In this document: piece by piece, positions 1 to 8,504 of the stretch | Layout: each line of letters starts with the position of its first letter | How positions within the stretch are numbered: position 1 is the stretch's first letter | Source: Hypsibius dujardini | Taxonomy: Eukaryota > Tardigrada > Eutardigrada > Parachela > Hypsibiidae | Assembly (NCBI GenBank): GCA_001579985.1 | Contig: LRSR01007042.1 | Location: 1 to 20,583, forward strand | DNA: 20,583 bases | Direction of reading: 5' to 3' | Made by a program: the position numbers and the translations under genes | The notes under the pieces: generated by a model | What the model was told of the DNA's origin: nothing | Databases searched by the model: none | What the model saw: the letters and a program-made list of their open reading frames with translations, nothing else

Positions 1-88
1 TGCAGAATCGCCAAACGAACAAAACATAAAAGCGATGTTTCGGATGTGCTTGAAAATGAAACAGCCGTTTTCAACATGTGTTTTGTAC

Positions 89-126
89 GTGTTTCTGGCC
101 TAGAAAACGTGTTTCTGGCCTAGAAA
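89..126. repeat. 20-base tandem duplication
   Basis: The unit GTGTTTCTGGCCTAGAAAAC at 89-108 is repeated from 109, with 18 bases matching before divergence. It sits exactly where the two 88-base repeat copies stop matching each other, so it may mark a replication-slippage or rearrangement junction. Confidence 0.85.
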
Positions 127-173
127 TGTGTTTTAACGGTTAAAGCAGTGAATCGTCACTCGGATATCTAGAC

Positions 174-223
174 TTGTTCGTTTGGGGAATCTGCATGGCC
201 ATGCAGAATCGCCAAACGAACAA
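174..223. repeat. 50-base near-palindrome
   Basis: The two 25-base halves, centred between 198 and 199 at GCATGG/CCATGC, are reverse complements except at two positions. Its right half is the start of the 88-base repeat. It could fold into a cruciform or hairpin, or represent two terminal inverted repeats abutting head to head. Confidence 0.85.
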
Positions 224-289
224 AACATAAAAGCGATGTTTCGGATGTGCTTGAAAATGAAACAGCCGTTTTCAACATGTGTTTTGTAC

Positions 290-713
290 TTCGGTATATA
301 TAACGTCGGTATATTTGAAGGTACAGTAGAATGTAAAACTTCTAGACATTCAACCAAACCATTATTGTATCGACGAATTTAAATCCCAAATTGAATCGAG
401 CACCAAATACCGTAACATATAATATAGACTTAATGAGAATAGTTTGGGTATTTCTGAATGTAGTAGGTGAAGCCATGTCCAGCCAGCCAACGGACTAAAA
501 GGCTTGTTATGTCCAGTCCATTGCTGCTTTGCGACACGAAAACGAGTTCATGTAATTTTACTCGGTGATTTCAGTATCTACAATTGGTAAATGACATGTG
601 CACGACTGAACAAAGTATTTCAGTTATTGTTCCTAGTACTTGGGCTAAATGTGCAACCATTGAATTGATTAGACCCGCATTTACTCGAGTCTGAAGGGAT
701 TGCGTTTCCTTTA
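290..713. other. no feature recognised
   Basis: AT-rich non-coding sequence downstream of the last exon of the minus-strand SAP gene. No open frame with recognisable content, no convincing RNA gene and no repeat were seen. It should contain the 3' untranslated region of that gene, but no canonical poly(A) signal close to the stop codon could be picked out. Confidence 0.5.
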
Positions 714-2953
714 CTAACCAATTGAACTTGAAGGAGCACTTGCAGAAATTGGCGTGGGAACATCTGTTGTTTTCATTTTGAGAATGTCAGTTTGCAACTC
801 CTTCACTTCTTTGTTGATTCTGCTCAGACTTTCCGATGTCTGAATTTTGAATTCCGTCAGGTCGTCAAATATTTGCTTTTGTTGGAACTCGACGGAAGCC
901 ATCCGTTCTTCTAGCTCCTGCAAACATCAAAATGCCAAGTCTACTAGACTATGGTCAGCATCACTAAATGACTCTACAAACTACGAGCAGTGCGAATATG
1001 AACATTTTTAAAGCTTAGTTGTGCTTTTGTATTTCAAATATAACGTCGTTTATTTTGAAACCTCGTCTAAAGTCATGGCTCGTAAGTTACTTGCCAAGAG
1101 TCTGTCTGTCTCTCTGCCTGTCTGCCTGCCTGCCTGCATGTCTGCATACCTGCCAGTCTATATGTACTGTATGTATGTCTATCTATCCGCCGCTCAATTT
1201 ATTTTTCTACCTGTCTGCCTATCTGTCTGCCAATACCCCTGTGTGACTGCCTGTTTATTTATCTGCCAATATTCTGTTTCTTTCTCCTTCTATTTTTGTG
1301 TCCTTTCGGCCCCTTTCTTTGCTGATTCAGCTGTTTCAAATTACTGTTTCCTCTGAGTGCTTTTTTATCAGTACAGCTAATTTTTAAACACCAAACATGG
1401 ACACGTAACAAAAATTAAGAACGGTTAATAATGTGCAATATTATATTTTGAACTTCAAATTACGACTTACGGAATCAATTTCGTCCATATGGAACTCCAG
1501 TATATGCTGCTTCATTCTTTTTTGGACATTATACTCCCTTCTTGCACTGGGATTGAAAAAGTGCTCCCGGCAGAGACCACCACCCATTAAACATTGAGCG
1601 GTAAAGAATCCTTTTGCGGTGCCTGGGAAGCCTCGCTTGACTTTATTCATGTTTTCAAATATTCTTGATGCTGTGCGATCTGCCTGTATATCAAATTGGA
1701 TCAAATGATATTAAGTGAGCAGTAAGTAGAAAGTTGAACCGACGGCCAGAGCCAGATTTTTTAAACAAACAATCTTTTGCGTTTTCTTAACCTTGTGGTC
1801 TGTCTAACCATTTATCGGTTTGTCTGCTTGTCTGTTTGTTTGCCTGTCGTGTCTGCCAGTACGTCTGCCGTTATGTATGTCTTACTGTTTCTGTCGGTAT
1901 GTCTGCATGCCTGTCTGTCTGTCTGTTTGATTGTCTGTTTATCTGTCTGCCTACATGCATATTTGCCAGCATGCATGTCTGCTTGTCCGCCTGCTTTCCT
2001 GTTACTCTATCTCTCTTGCTGTCTCTTTGTCAAATCTGGAACGCTCTTCAGCAAGATAAATTAAATACACGGCAGACGTCTTACCGCGTTTTGCTTCTCG
2101 GAGCCAGTTAATTGTTCTTGCGAACGTGGGATGATATCCTGTACAGAAGCCAACAGTTATCTAAGAATTTCGGCAGAAATGCGGGAACAGCGCTCGAGTG
2201 AAAAGACTCTTCAGAAATTACAACTGAATCAAAATTCATAAGCTTACTGTACATTTAGCTCTGTACTCCAAATGCAAGTAATTACGACTCAGTCATTAAT
2301 GCTCAGTCATGTTTAATTGCACATTCGGGCTCTGTGCCGAGGGGAAAATTTGTCGAAGCATAACGGCGTAGCTGACTATACCCGTGATTGAGATGTAAGG
2401 GCTGCCTGTTTCAAAAAAATACTTCTAAAATTCTAATTTTCCGTGCCGCTACTGTGTTTCTTGTTTTCTACTTCACTGATCTCGTTGTTCAAGCAATCAA
2501 ATAACTTGTAAAATGCAAAATATAATTCTGTTCTTCAAATCAATCAAATCAGGCACATTTTGTTGGGGATCATGTAATGTGGAGGAGGAATTTCACCACA
2601 GTCCACTGTGAAATGATTTCTCAAAATATTTAGTAAACAGGTACCGTACGACCAGTACCGGCACCAATTCGGATTTGAGCAATGCTAGAATCCAGCTCCC
2701 TCCTACGATTGAAGCGCTGCCCGGTTGTCACGCACTACGGTTCGGTTCAGTTCATGAAAGCACTGTACCCATATTTCTGTCGATATTCTACAGTACTGGA
2801 AAAATAATATTATCAAAGTAATTTTCAGTTTGCATACATCGACGAGGCGAAAGATGAGATTCCTTTTCCGGCCGACTTGCTTGAGTTTGCGATTCCTCAA
2901 TTCCTTTCTTAATTGCTCAACATGCAGTTTGTTCCAAGTACTCGCGAGGATTG
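714..2953 (-). CDS. SAP-domain protein with C-terminal coiled coil (5' end not found)
   Basis: Four exons read 2838-2953, 2085-2138, 1471-1683 and 714-917. The last three borders agree in phase 0: the SAP exon ends on a full codon, the middle exons are 54 and 213 bases, and the final exon is in phase and ends at TAG (714-716). Splice sites are good, for example donors GTAAGT after 1471 and GTAAGA after 2085. The first exon encodes LHVEQLRKELRNRKLKQVGR and onward, fitting the SAP helix-loop-helix, which binds AT-rich scaffold DNA. The 1471-1683 exon (71 residues) has FFTAQCLMGGGL, a conserved-looking Asn-Pro and a basic helix; it weakly recalls a BEN domain. The last exon is a coiled coil of about 45 residues followed by a Pro/Ser tail. 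A chromatin or nuclear scaffold role is inferred. The start exon lies to the right and is unidentified; a 27-base exon at 2766-2792 (phase 0/0) is optional. Confidence 0.6.
1100..1290. repeat. degenerate TCTG/CCTG microsatellite array in an intron
   Basis: Imperfect TCTG, CCTG and TATC units run through the intron between exons 1471-1683 and 714-917 of the SAP gene. The array creates two overlapping open frames (1019-1356, plus) that translate to Cys/Leu/Ser/Val/Tyr repeats. They are a product of the repeat and not a protein. Confidence 0.9.
1796..2032. repeat. second TCTG/TGTC microsatellite array in an intron
   Basis: A longer imperfect array of TGTC, TCTG and TGTT units fills much of the intron between exons 2085-2138 and 1471-1683 of the SAP gene. 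On the sense strand of that gene it reads CAGA, as does the first array. The open frames over it (1777-2111, plus) are repeat translations. Confidence 0.9.
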
Positions 2954-3279
2954 CTAAACACAAAAACAGCATGTAGGTATACAACCCATAACCATTTACG
3001 TCTTGCAATTGCCAAAAACGATATGGTACAAATAGTGAAGTAAAGTGTAGTGACGGTTTGCAATTTAGCTTAGTGGACTTATGGGGATTGAAGTAGAATC
3101 GTTAAGTGGAGCATTGTACCAGTAGTCTGTAGGCAATCTCAAAATTAGTACCTCCAAGCGACATGGAAATGATTTGAACAATCTCTCCCTTACCTTGTAT
3201 GCCTCTACACTGTGTTTCTTTCTTTCCTTAACCTATTCTCATTCAGGTCGGACCCAATCGGAAGTTATGACTCACTTGG
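2954..3279. other. probable intron or upstream sequence, nothing recognised
   Basis: Sequence immediately upstream (on the minus strand) of the SAP exon acceptor at 2954-2960. The minus-strand open frame that reads from 3008 into the SAP exon is intron read-through: it encodes a hydrophobic stretch unlike the rest. No repeat or RNA gene was seen. Confidence 0.4.
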
Positions 3280-3498
3280 GAAGTATTTCAGACGCCGAAT
3301 TCAAATTGACCCTACTTTAAGTTTTATTAATTGAGTCCCATTTATGATGGTTTTCGAAATTTATTTCACTGTTATTGTCTCAATAACTTTTTTGGGCAGA
3401 TCAGAACGGTGAAATTTATTTCGAAAACCATCTTTAATTTGACTCTATTATTAAAACCTAAAGTGAAGTCAGTTTGAATTTGGCATCTGAAATACTTC
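3280..3498. mobile_element. 219-base fold-back element (MITE-like)
   Basis: The left arm from GAAGTATTTCAG at 3280 and the right arm ending CTGAAATACTTC at 3498 are imperfect reverse complements over about 85-90 bases each, by eye roughly four bases in five matching. The unpaired centre lies near 3375-3410. It has no coding capacity. This is the structure of a short non-autonomous inverted-repeat transposon or fold-back element. I see no clear target-site duplication at the borders. Confidence 0.8.
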
Positions 3499-3536
3499 GC
3501 AGATTAGTGGCGGATCGACTGTTGGGTCAAACGGGT

Positions 3537-3546
3537 CCCCCCCCCC
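3537..3546. repeat. C10 run at the head of a GC-rich patch
   Basis: A run of ten C begins a GC-rich patch to about 3690 that contains the self-complementary pair GGGGAGGGGC (around 3570) and GCCCCTCTCCC (around 3605). The 83-residue plus-strand open frame over it (3474-3725) starts inside the fold-back element and crosses the C run, so I do not call it a gene. Confidence 0.6.
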
Positions 3547-3769
3547 AGGCATCCTTGACAATGGGGAGGGGCAAAATTTGTAGACTTTTTCTATGTAAAG
3601 CTTGCCCCTCTCCCAGGGCTCAGGGGTGGCAAGAAAAATGTTGTCACCCCCTCCAGCAAGTTTTCTATCCTCTCCGGGCAGACCTTAAACCGCCTCTGCT
3701 AAGACTCTTAATGATTTCAGATTGAATTTCACTGCACTATAACATTAAAGTTCACCACAATAGATCACC

Positions 3770-3980
3770 AAACTATGATTTATATTGAAGCACAATCTGC
3801 CCGTGGCACTGACCTCGTTTGCCGCTGCTGGTACAAGAACAAATGGACAGGGGCACGTGGATGGCCAGCACAGGACTACCGCCGCAAAGCTTCAAGACAT
3901 CAGTTGCACTTGGCGTTCCTAAACGGCAAGGTGCAGGCAAGATATTAAATTGTTCACAACACACAACACCGAGTTTCATC
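3770..3980. other. coding-like patch open in several frames, strand unresolved
   Basis: This GC-richer block is open in at least two plus frames and one minus frame. One plus frame is rich in Trp, Tyr, Cys, Lys and Arg (it includes LVCRCWYKNKW) and ends at TAA near 3948. The minus frame has plausible borders: an acceptor TTGCCGTTTAG before an exon starting near 3922, and a donor CGAG/GTCAGT near 3812. That minus exon would end with one base over, which is exactly the phase needed to join the SAP exon at 2953. The phase match favours minus, but the plus-strand protein composition looks more natural. It could be an exon or an old transposon fragment. Confidence 0.35.
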
Positions 3981-4078
3981 TACCTTGGAACACTTTGTGA
4001 TCAAGCTATATGTAATATCTAAAATCAGTCCATGTCTTGTATCAAACTCGCTTGACTAGTCGTCCCATAACATTTTAA

Positions 4079-4148
4079 TGGCATGCTAATGTCACTTAAT
4101 AATTGAATGGCATGTTAATATCTGTCGAACTTGTCATGCTAATGTCTC
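4079..4148. repeat. three loose copies of a TGGCATGCTAATGTC motif
   Basis: Related 15-base motifs start near 4079, 4108 and 4132 (CATGCTAATGTC, CATGTTAATATC, CATGCTAATGTC), spaced by 29 and about 25 bases. This is a short decayed tandem repeat. Its function is unknown. Confidence 0.5.
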
Positions 4149-4149
4149 A

Positions 4150-4865
4150 CATATGATCATCAACTGTTAAATGAATCTTGCGCAGCTGCAGAGCGCCACT
4201 CTACTTTTGTGGTACAGTACTCCTGCCTGCAATATTAAAACTTGTCCAGACAAAAATCATACCAATTGCTATTTTAAACAATCTTAAAAACGAGATGTCT
4301 TTTGTCAAGTGAATTTTTCAGAAATAGCACCCGAGCATTAAATTTCGTAAACAAATTTCTAGAGGCGCTGATATATATCTGAAAACATTCATAGCCATGC
4401 GTACCGCTTCTTTTTTTCATTACCCAGTGCTAAGTGATATATATTTTTTGTCTTTGACGTGTCGTTTATTAGTACTGTGTTACACTTAAAGAAATTGCTG
4501 TGCAAATTGTGGTTGCAGAAAATCAATAAATCAATCTAAGCCTTACAATACATTTACTGAACCTTCCCGTTTAGTTTTTCAAAAACGAGAGTCAACAGCG
4601 TTCGTAACTATGCTCAATCTTTCAACTGAAAGCCTAAATTAACCGATTGATTTTGTGAATTTTTTCAGAAATCGGGAGGAAAGAATGGAATTCAATCTTC
4701 GGATATTAAGATAACTTTGTTTTAATTTTTGGAGAGCCAAAACGTCTCTTCATTAGAGGTTAATATTTTGCCGATGTAGCCAATTATTGTGACAAGGCGC
4801 GCCTCTTTCTACCACGCTAATACGAAAAAGGACCGTTAATTTCTTTCCAACGAACATCATGCCGT
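4150..4865. other. intergenic AT-rich sequence, nothing recognised
   Basis: No supported exon, RNA gene or clear repeat was found on either strand. Short AT tracts (for example TATATAT near 4372 and 4438) are the only visible structure. Confidence 0.4.
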
Positions 4866-4990
4866 GTGATGTCAAATAAAATCTGTTGGACCAAATGGGC
4901 CAAAGAAAACTCCAGAAAGTTTAATTTCGAGTTACAAGTCAATCTGATTATCTCCCTAACCAGTCGTGTATTGATCGTTGTACAAACTAT

Positions 4991-5338
4991 TCAACCATTT
5001 GCGCGTGTGAAATGTAACGGAAATACACTCGTACCGGACATTCGGCTCTTCTCTCCCCCGTTCAAAACGTCAGTTCCCCTTGAACTTTCTGACCTCGAAG
5101 CATTTGCGGCATTTGTTGCAGACTAAAAAGAGGCTATCAATAAACACTTTCCTTCCGTTTAGTATGAATGCCACTATTTATTGAATGGACGTCCAAGACG
5201 GATAAGCTTACCACATAAGCATCAGATAGAGCGTGACATATTTCTGATGTTTTCCCAAACATGCCACGCTCTTGAGAAGACTCTGCCGTGGGTGACATTG
5301 TAGCGGGAGATGCGGCGAATGGTGAGATCGTCTGGACA
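4991..5338 (-). CDS. last two exons of an unidentified gene with Ser/Ala-rich tail (partial)
   Basis: Exon 5212-5338 is preceded by acceptor GCTCCTCTAG and followed by donor GTG/GTAAGC. An 89-base intron leads to acceptor GCCTCTTTTTAG and exon 4991-5122, which ends at TGA (4991-4993). The join is in phase 0. The 86 residues are Ser/Thr/Ala/Pro-rich, with a short ordered-looking part (SQERGMFGKTSEICHALSDA) just before the join, so the tail is probably disordered. No family is recognised. The 5212 exon starts one base before a codon, so the preceding exon must end with two bases over. No such exon was fixed, although candidates lie to the right. The plus frame over 4866-5126 is the competing reading and has no good splice sites. 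Confidence 0.45.
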
Positions 5339-5342
5339 CTAG

Positions 5343-5791
5343 AGGAGCATAAAAATAATAGCCAATCAGTCAAGCCTCGACAATCAATTCAAAAATCGTA
5401 TTTCCTATTTCATTCAAAGCAAAAACGTATGACTTTTTGTAATTGGTTCGTTTTGTCTTCAAGAAGGATAGGACGATTTTGGAATTCGTATTGATGAATT
5501 CGCAATTCGCTTTGCAATTTTTTAACGAGTATAGGGTTAAGTGCGACAATTACTAGATCAGTCAACAGCTGCGATGCTTGCCGGGGGGAAGCGGGAGGCT
5601 TCTAAATCAGAAATAAGTTTCAATTGCGAAAACGGAATGACAATCACAAATATGCATGATGATCATAGCTTATTGCATAACAGGAAAATTACGTCCGAAC
5701 ATAGAAACACAGTTTAAAGCAAGCCTGACCCAAAGAGGTGTATCGCCAATAGGTCCGACCCGTCAGCTGATCCTAAGACAATTTTTTATAG
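5343..5791. other. no feature recognised
   Basis: Between the candidate minus exon at 5212-5338 and the candidate plus exon at 5792. It is AT-rich with short, unremarkable open frames, and would be intron if the minus gene continues to the right. Confidence 0.4.
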
Positions 5792-5945
5792 GTGTTCTGG
5801 AAGATGCATAGCCACCCCGAACCAGCACTACTAAGCAAAGTACGCCCAAACGCCCCAATAATAGTTTCCGCAACTCCTTTCAGTATTTTGTCCGACGGTC
5901 AACTGCCCATTGCTGATGACCAACTTTCAGGATTATTTATGCACT
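5792..5945 (+). CDS. candidate isolated internal exon, product unknown
   Basis: The acceptor ACAATTTTTTATAG precedes GTGTTC, and the frame stays open for 51 codons plus one base up to a consensus donor ACT/GTATGT. The translation is varied and ordered-looking: SKVRPNAPIIVSATPFSIL followed by an Asp-rich turn. No family is recognised. No partner exons on this strand could be linked by phase, and the neighbouring candidate exons all read on the minus strand. This may therefore be a small gene inside a larger intron, a pseudo-exon, or chance. Confidence 0.3.
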
Positions 5946-6152
5946 GTATGTTATTATTTCAGTGGGAGAATAACATTGAAATATGACAAGCTCATTTAGA
6001 GCAAATGAAATGTGTTTATGATTAAAACATCTTTTAATAAACCAATTGACGTCAAGAAGGATCCGAAAGCAAAGTCGGGCACTGTGACAGAATGTACTAC
6101 GGTAACCGCATTGCAGCTGCAGTCTTCATGGCCAAGATGTAACTTGAGTTAC

Positions 6153-6293
6153 CCACAGTTTTTTTGTGTGCTGTGCGCCTGGTACAGTGCTGACTGTCTC
6201 AGTAGCGGTCAATGACTGAGAATTATAAGCGTTACCATTGCTGCTATTATTACTACTGCCAAGCAATGCACTCGTTACGAAAACCGAGGAACG
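6153..6293 (-). CDS. candidate Ser/Thr-rich exon, product unknown
   Basis: A minus-strand frame opens after a TTTGTACGGCAG acceptor and runs about 47 codons to a possible donor CTGTGG/GTAACT. The product is dominated by Ser, Thr and Asn, resembling the disordered Ser-rich tail encoded at 4991-5338. The two could belong to one gene, but this exon ends on a full codon whereas the next known exon needs two bases carried over, so at least one more exon would be required. The plus strand is also open here. Confidence 0.25.
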
Positions 6294-6361
6294 CTGCCGT
6301 ACAAAGAGATACAAACAGAGCATTCCTCGTGACATAACATTGGGAGACCACGTCCTCTGCT

Positions 6362-6388
6362 CCTCGTCTATGTAGAACGTAGACGAGG
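6362..6388. other. short hairpin
   Basis: CCTCGTCTATGT and ACGTAGACGAGG pair over 12 positions, one of them a G-T pair, around a three-base loop AGA. Its function is unknown; it may be chance or the remains of a small inverted repeat. Confidence 0.5.
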
Positions 6389-6458
6389 TGCACAAACAGA
6401 GAGACAGTCAGACATTCACTTTTGTCAACTCAAACAGTGAGAAGACTTCGGTCTGACT

Positions 6459-6878
6459 TTATTGGATCCTCCACCATCCCCAACTTAATAATTTCATAGT
6501 CCCTGTTTCGGGACCTATCGATATCTTCAGGAAGATCTTCTGCGCTTTTTCCCTCGTTCCGGGAATGTGAGTTATCGGTATTGCCTTGCCCAGCGAAAAC
6601 CTAGTGGCCTGACAATTTTCTTGTCATACTGGACTGCCGTATGTACAACAATAAAAAATTTGGAAGAGTGTAATTGACGTTTAGTAGTTTTAAGCAAGCA
6701 GTGTATTCAATCATCCGAGTGATCGCCGGTTCCACAGTAACATAACATCACTCAAAGCCATAATCTAATCTGCAATCTTAATATAGTCCCTGCTTCAAGT
6801 TGTGTAAAACTTACCCATAAGATTTTGTTGTTTTATCCTTCTTCAAATCGCCTAGATTTCCAACAATAACGCTCGGCA
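6459..6878 (-). CDS. candidate exons resembling the C-terminal half of a Ras-like GTPase
   Basis: Exon 6815-6878 (acceptor TTTCCGTTGCAG, donor GTAAGT) has only one open frame, which includes VPSVIVGNLGDLKKDK. It joins in phase with exon 6459-6600 (acceptor GGCCACTAG), giving 46 more residues with TREKAQKIFLKI before TAA. This recalls the Ras fold: a beta strand, a G4 NKxD-like loop (here N-L-G-D), a degenerate G5 region and the last helix. The Lys of NKxD is missing, the SAK motif is not conserved, and there is no C-terminal prenylation box, so nucleotide binding is doubtful. Exon 6967-7013 (acceptor CGCAAAACAG, donor CCG/GTAAGT) lies just upstream and is phase-compatible. No P-loop exon was found. 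In exon 6459-6600 a second frame is open as far as 6430 and gives an acidic peptide. The family call is tentative. Confidence 0.3.
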
Positions 6879-6966
6879 CTGCAACGGAAATCATTTTTAT
6901 GATTATGATTTTTGGAACGGATTTTTAGGGCTTCAACCAACATCTTCAATTAGAACCAGTACTTAC

Positions 6967-7013
6967 CGGCCGAAGTTTCGATGGTAGAACAGTTTGTCTG
7001 AGTGCACGTATTG
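6967..7013 (-). CDS. candidate 47-base exon
   Basis: It has a strong donor (GGCCG/GTAAGTAC) and a reasonable acceptor (GTTTTCGCAAAACAG). Two of its frames are protein-like, but only one continues openly into exon 6815-6878. Which gene it belongs to upstream is not settled: the exon ending at 7466 finishes on a full codon, whereas this one needs two carried bases. Confidence 0.3.
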
Positions 7014-7339
7014 CTGTTTTGCGAAAACTAAAACATTCGAAATAATTTGATCAAATTCAAACAGGTAGCAGACAGACAGGTGCATTGACCGGACATCATA
7101 TTAATTTGCCCGGTTTGTAACACCGACCTTCGACCCTGTAACAAAAAGAATAAATGTTATGAAATAGAATTACAATCATAAGGTGCAAAAAAATCGAATC
7201 GTATGTCGTAAGTCTGCCGGACGCTGCCTATCGTTTTACTGGAGCTAATAACTACCGAATGATGGTCGGATGGTCCGTATATTGTTCCTATTGTTTCCTT
7301 GGTGAGACTGTAAAATACTCGAAATAACTAGTTAAAACA

Positions 7340-7395
7340 AAAGACAAACAGAAACACGAACAGACAAACAGACAGAGAAACGGACAGACACAGAA

Positions 7396-7430
<35 letters not shown>

Positions 7431-7457
7431 AACAGACAGACAGACAGGCAGACAGAC
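7340..7457. repeat. CAGA / GA microsatellite
   Basis: The plus strand shows CAGACAGA units with a pure (GA)n stretch around 7395-7420. It is the TCTG family seen elsewhere in the window but in the opposite orientation. It lies directly after the donor of the minus-strand exon 7466-7822, that is, at the start of an intron. The Cys/Leu/Ser/Val run that extends that exon's frame is translation of this repeat. Confidence 0.95.
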
Positions 7458-7465
7458 GAACATAC

Positions 7466-8346
7466 TGAGCTGGGTTGCTGTTTTAGTTTCCCAGTCCAAC
7501 TGGCAAACGCCGATGTCGCCTTAGTGGGACATACACCTTCACTGGTTGAAGTGCTGGTCTTAGCCCTCGTGGTTTTTATCGAAGCTCTGGATGTGGAAGA
7601 GCAACGTTTTTTTTGTGCGTTAACATATGGCGCAGCGACAGTGGCTTTTGCTCTCCTGGGTCGAGCAGTCCGCTTGGCCACCTTTGTTCCATTTCCCACT
7701 TTAGCTTTTAATTGGGTTAGAATCTTCGCCCCTCTATGGTCATCCAGCATCCGTAGCCACTGCTCAATTCTTTCCGTGGTACTTTTGTTCATTGCCTGAG
7801 TAGTGACATCGTATCCTAGACCCTATGTTACAAAACAAACTTTTATATAGTTATATCACCTAAATTACCGCGTCCATTATTGTCTTGTTTTATTTATTAT
7901 TGTAATTCATGTTATAATTAAAATTATACAGTTAATGATACCTCAACTTCGGCTCTGTACTTCCTCTCTTTATATTCTTGTTTAACCAACGTGGCCGCGG
8001 TCTTCTTTTCTGCAATGAAACGTTCAAAATAATTGGTCGGAACGTGACCAATATACTGTGGAAATCAGATTTAGAATTCTGATACTAGAATTTGAATCGT
8101 TTCATCTTAAGGTTGATTGCATCGTCTCACCATTAAACCTGTCAATCTTCCAATTAGGATCTGCAAATAAATAGTTTGGTAAATAAGCTATTAAGCCAAA
8201 GTTCGTTTCAATGGCAGCCCGTTGAGCATGTATTTATTCAAGGCATCCTTACTATCCTTGTCTCTGATTGCATCATAAGTCACAGTAGTTATGGTAGTAT
8301 CGGGGGTTTGTTCTTTGCCATCCTTGAAACGAATGAAGTCCATACC
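7466..8346 (-). CDS. candidate multi-exon gene with basic Ser/Lys-rich tail (partial)
   Basis: Exon 7466-7822 (119 codons) has acceptor GTTTTGTAACATAG and donor TCA/GTATGT. Exon 7942-8055 (38 codons, acceptor TTTCCACAG, donor GAG/GTATCA) joins it in phase 0 and encodes a charged helical stretch, YIGHVPTNYFERFIAEKK and onward. A 30-base exon 8131-8160 (acceptor TATTTATTTGCAG, donor ATG/GTGAGA) is phase-compatible. Exon 8346 leftwards (acceptor TTTCTGTAACAG) encodes MDFIRFKDGKEQT; its donor is uncertain and the frame hits TAA near 8183 if unspliced. The 7466 exon starts YDVTTQ, has a helix IEQWLRML, then about 80 residues rich in Lys, Arg, Ala, Ser and Thr that look disordered. The helix faintly recalls a Ras-family segment, but the basic tail does not fit. 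The product is unknown. Confidence 0.4.
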
Positions 8347-8504
8347 CTGTTACAGAAACAATAAGTTGTATAAAAATCAGGTTGCTAAATATCTAACAAT
8401 ACAAGGACGTGGACAAAAGATGGATAGTGCGACAGGACAGTGTGATTATACTTCGTGATTTTCAGCTAGCAAATTTCCAGCCTACATGCCTTGCTTTTTT
8501 GGTC

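Larger units (their letters stand above)
1..289. repeat. 88-base perfect direct repeat (1-88 and 202-289)
   Basis: Bases 1-88 recur without a mismatch at 202-289, an offset of 201 bases. Similarity stops abruptly after TTTTGTAC in both copies. The window starts inside the first copy, so the unit probably extends further left. The left edge of the second copy lies inside a near-palindrome, which suggests duplication of part of a mobile element or a tandem array rather than chance. The long open frames across this stretch on both strands follow from the repeat and are not called as genes. Confidence 0.95.

Noticed and set aside
1019-1356. Two overlapping plus-strand open frames rich in Cys, Leu, Ser and Val
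   Set aside because: They are translations of the TCTG/CCTG array and lie in an intron of the minus-strand SAP gene.
1777-2111. Plus-strand open frames rich in Cys and Leu
   Set aside because: Also translation of a microsatellite; they overlap a well-bounded minus exon at 2085-2138.
7328-7465. C-terminal Cys/Leu/Ser/Val extension of the minus frame over 7466-7792
   Set aside because: It is the CAGA/GA array read through after a consensus donor TCA/GTATGT.
7466-8055. Borealin or another chromosomal passenger protein, suggested by a helix followed by a Lys/Arg/Ser-rich tail
   Set aside because: Only composition agrees; no conserved borealin positions could be matched.
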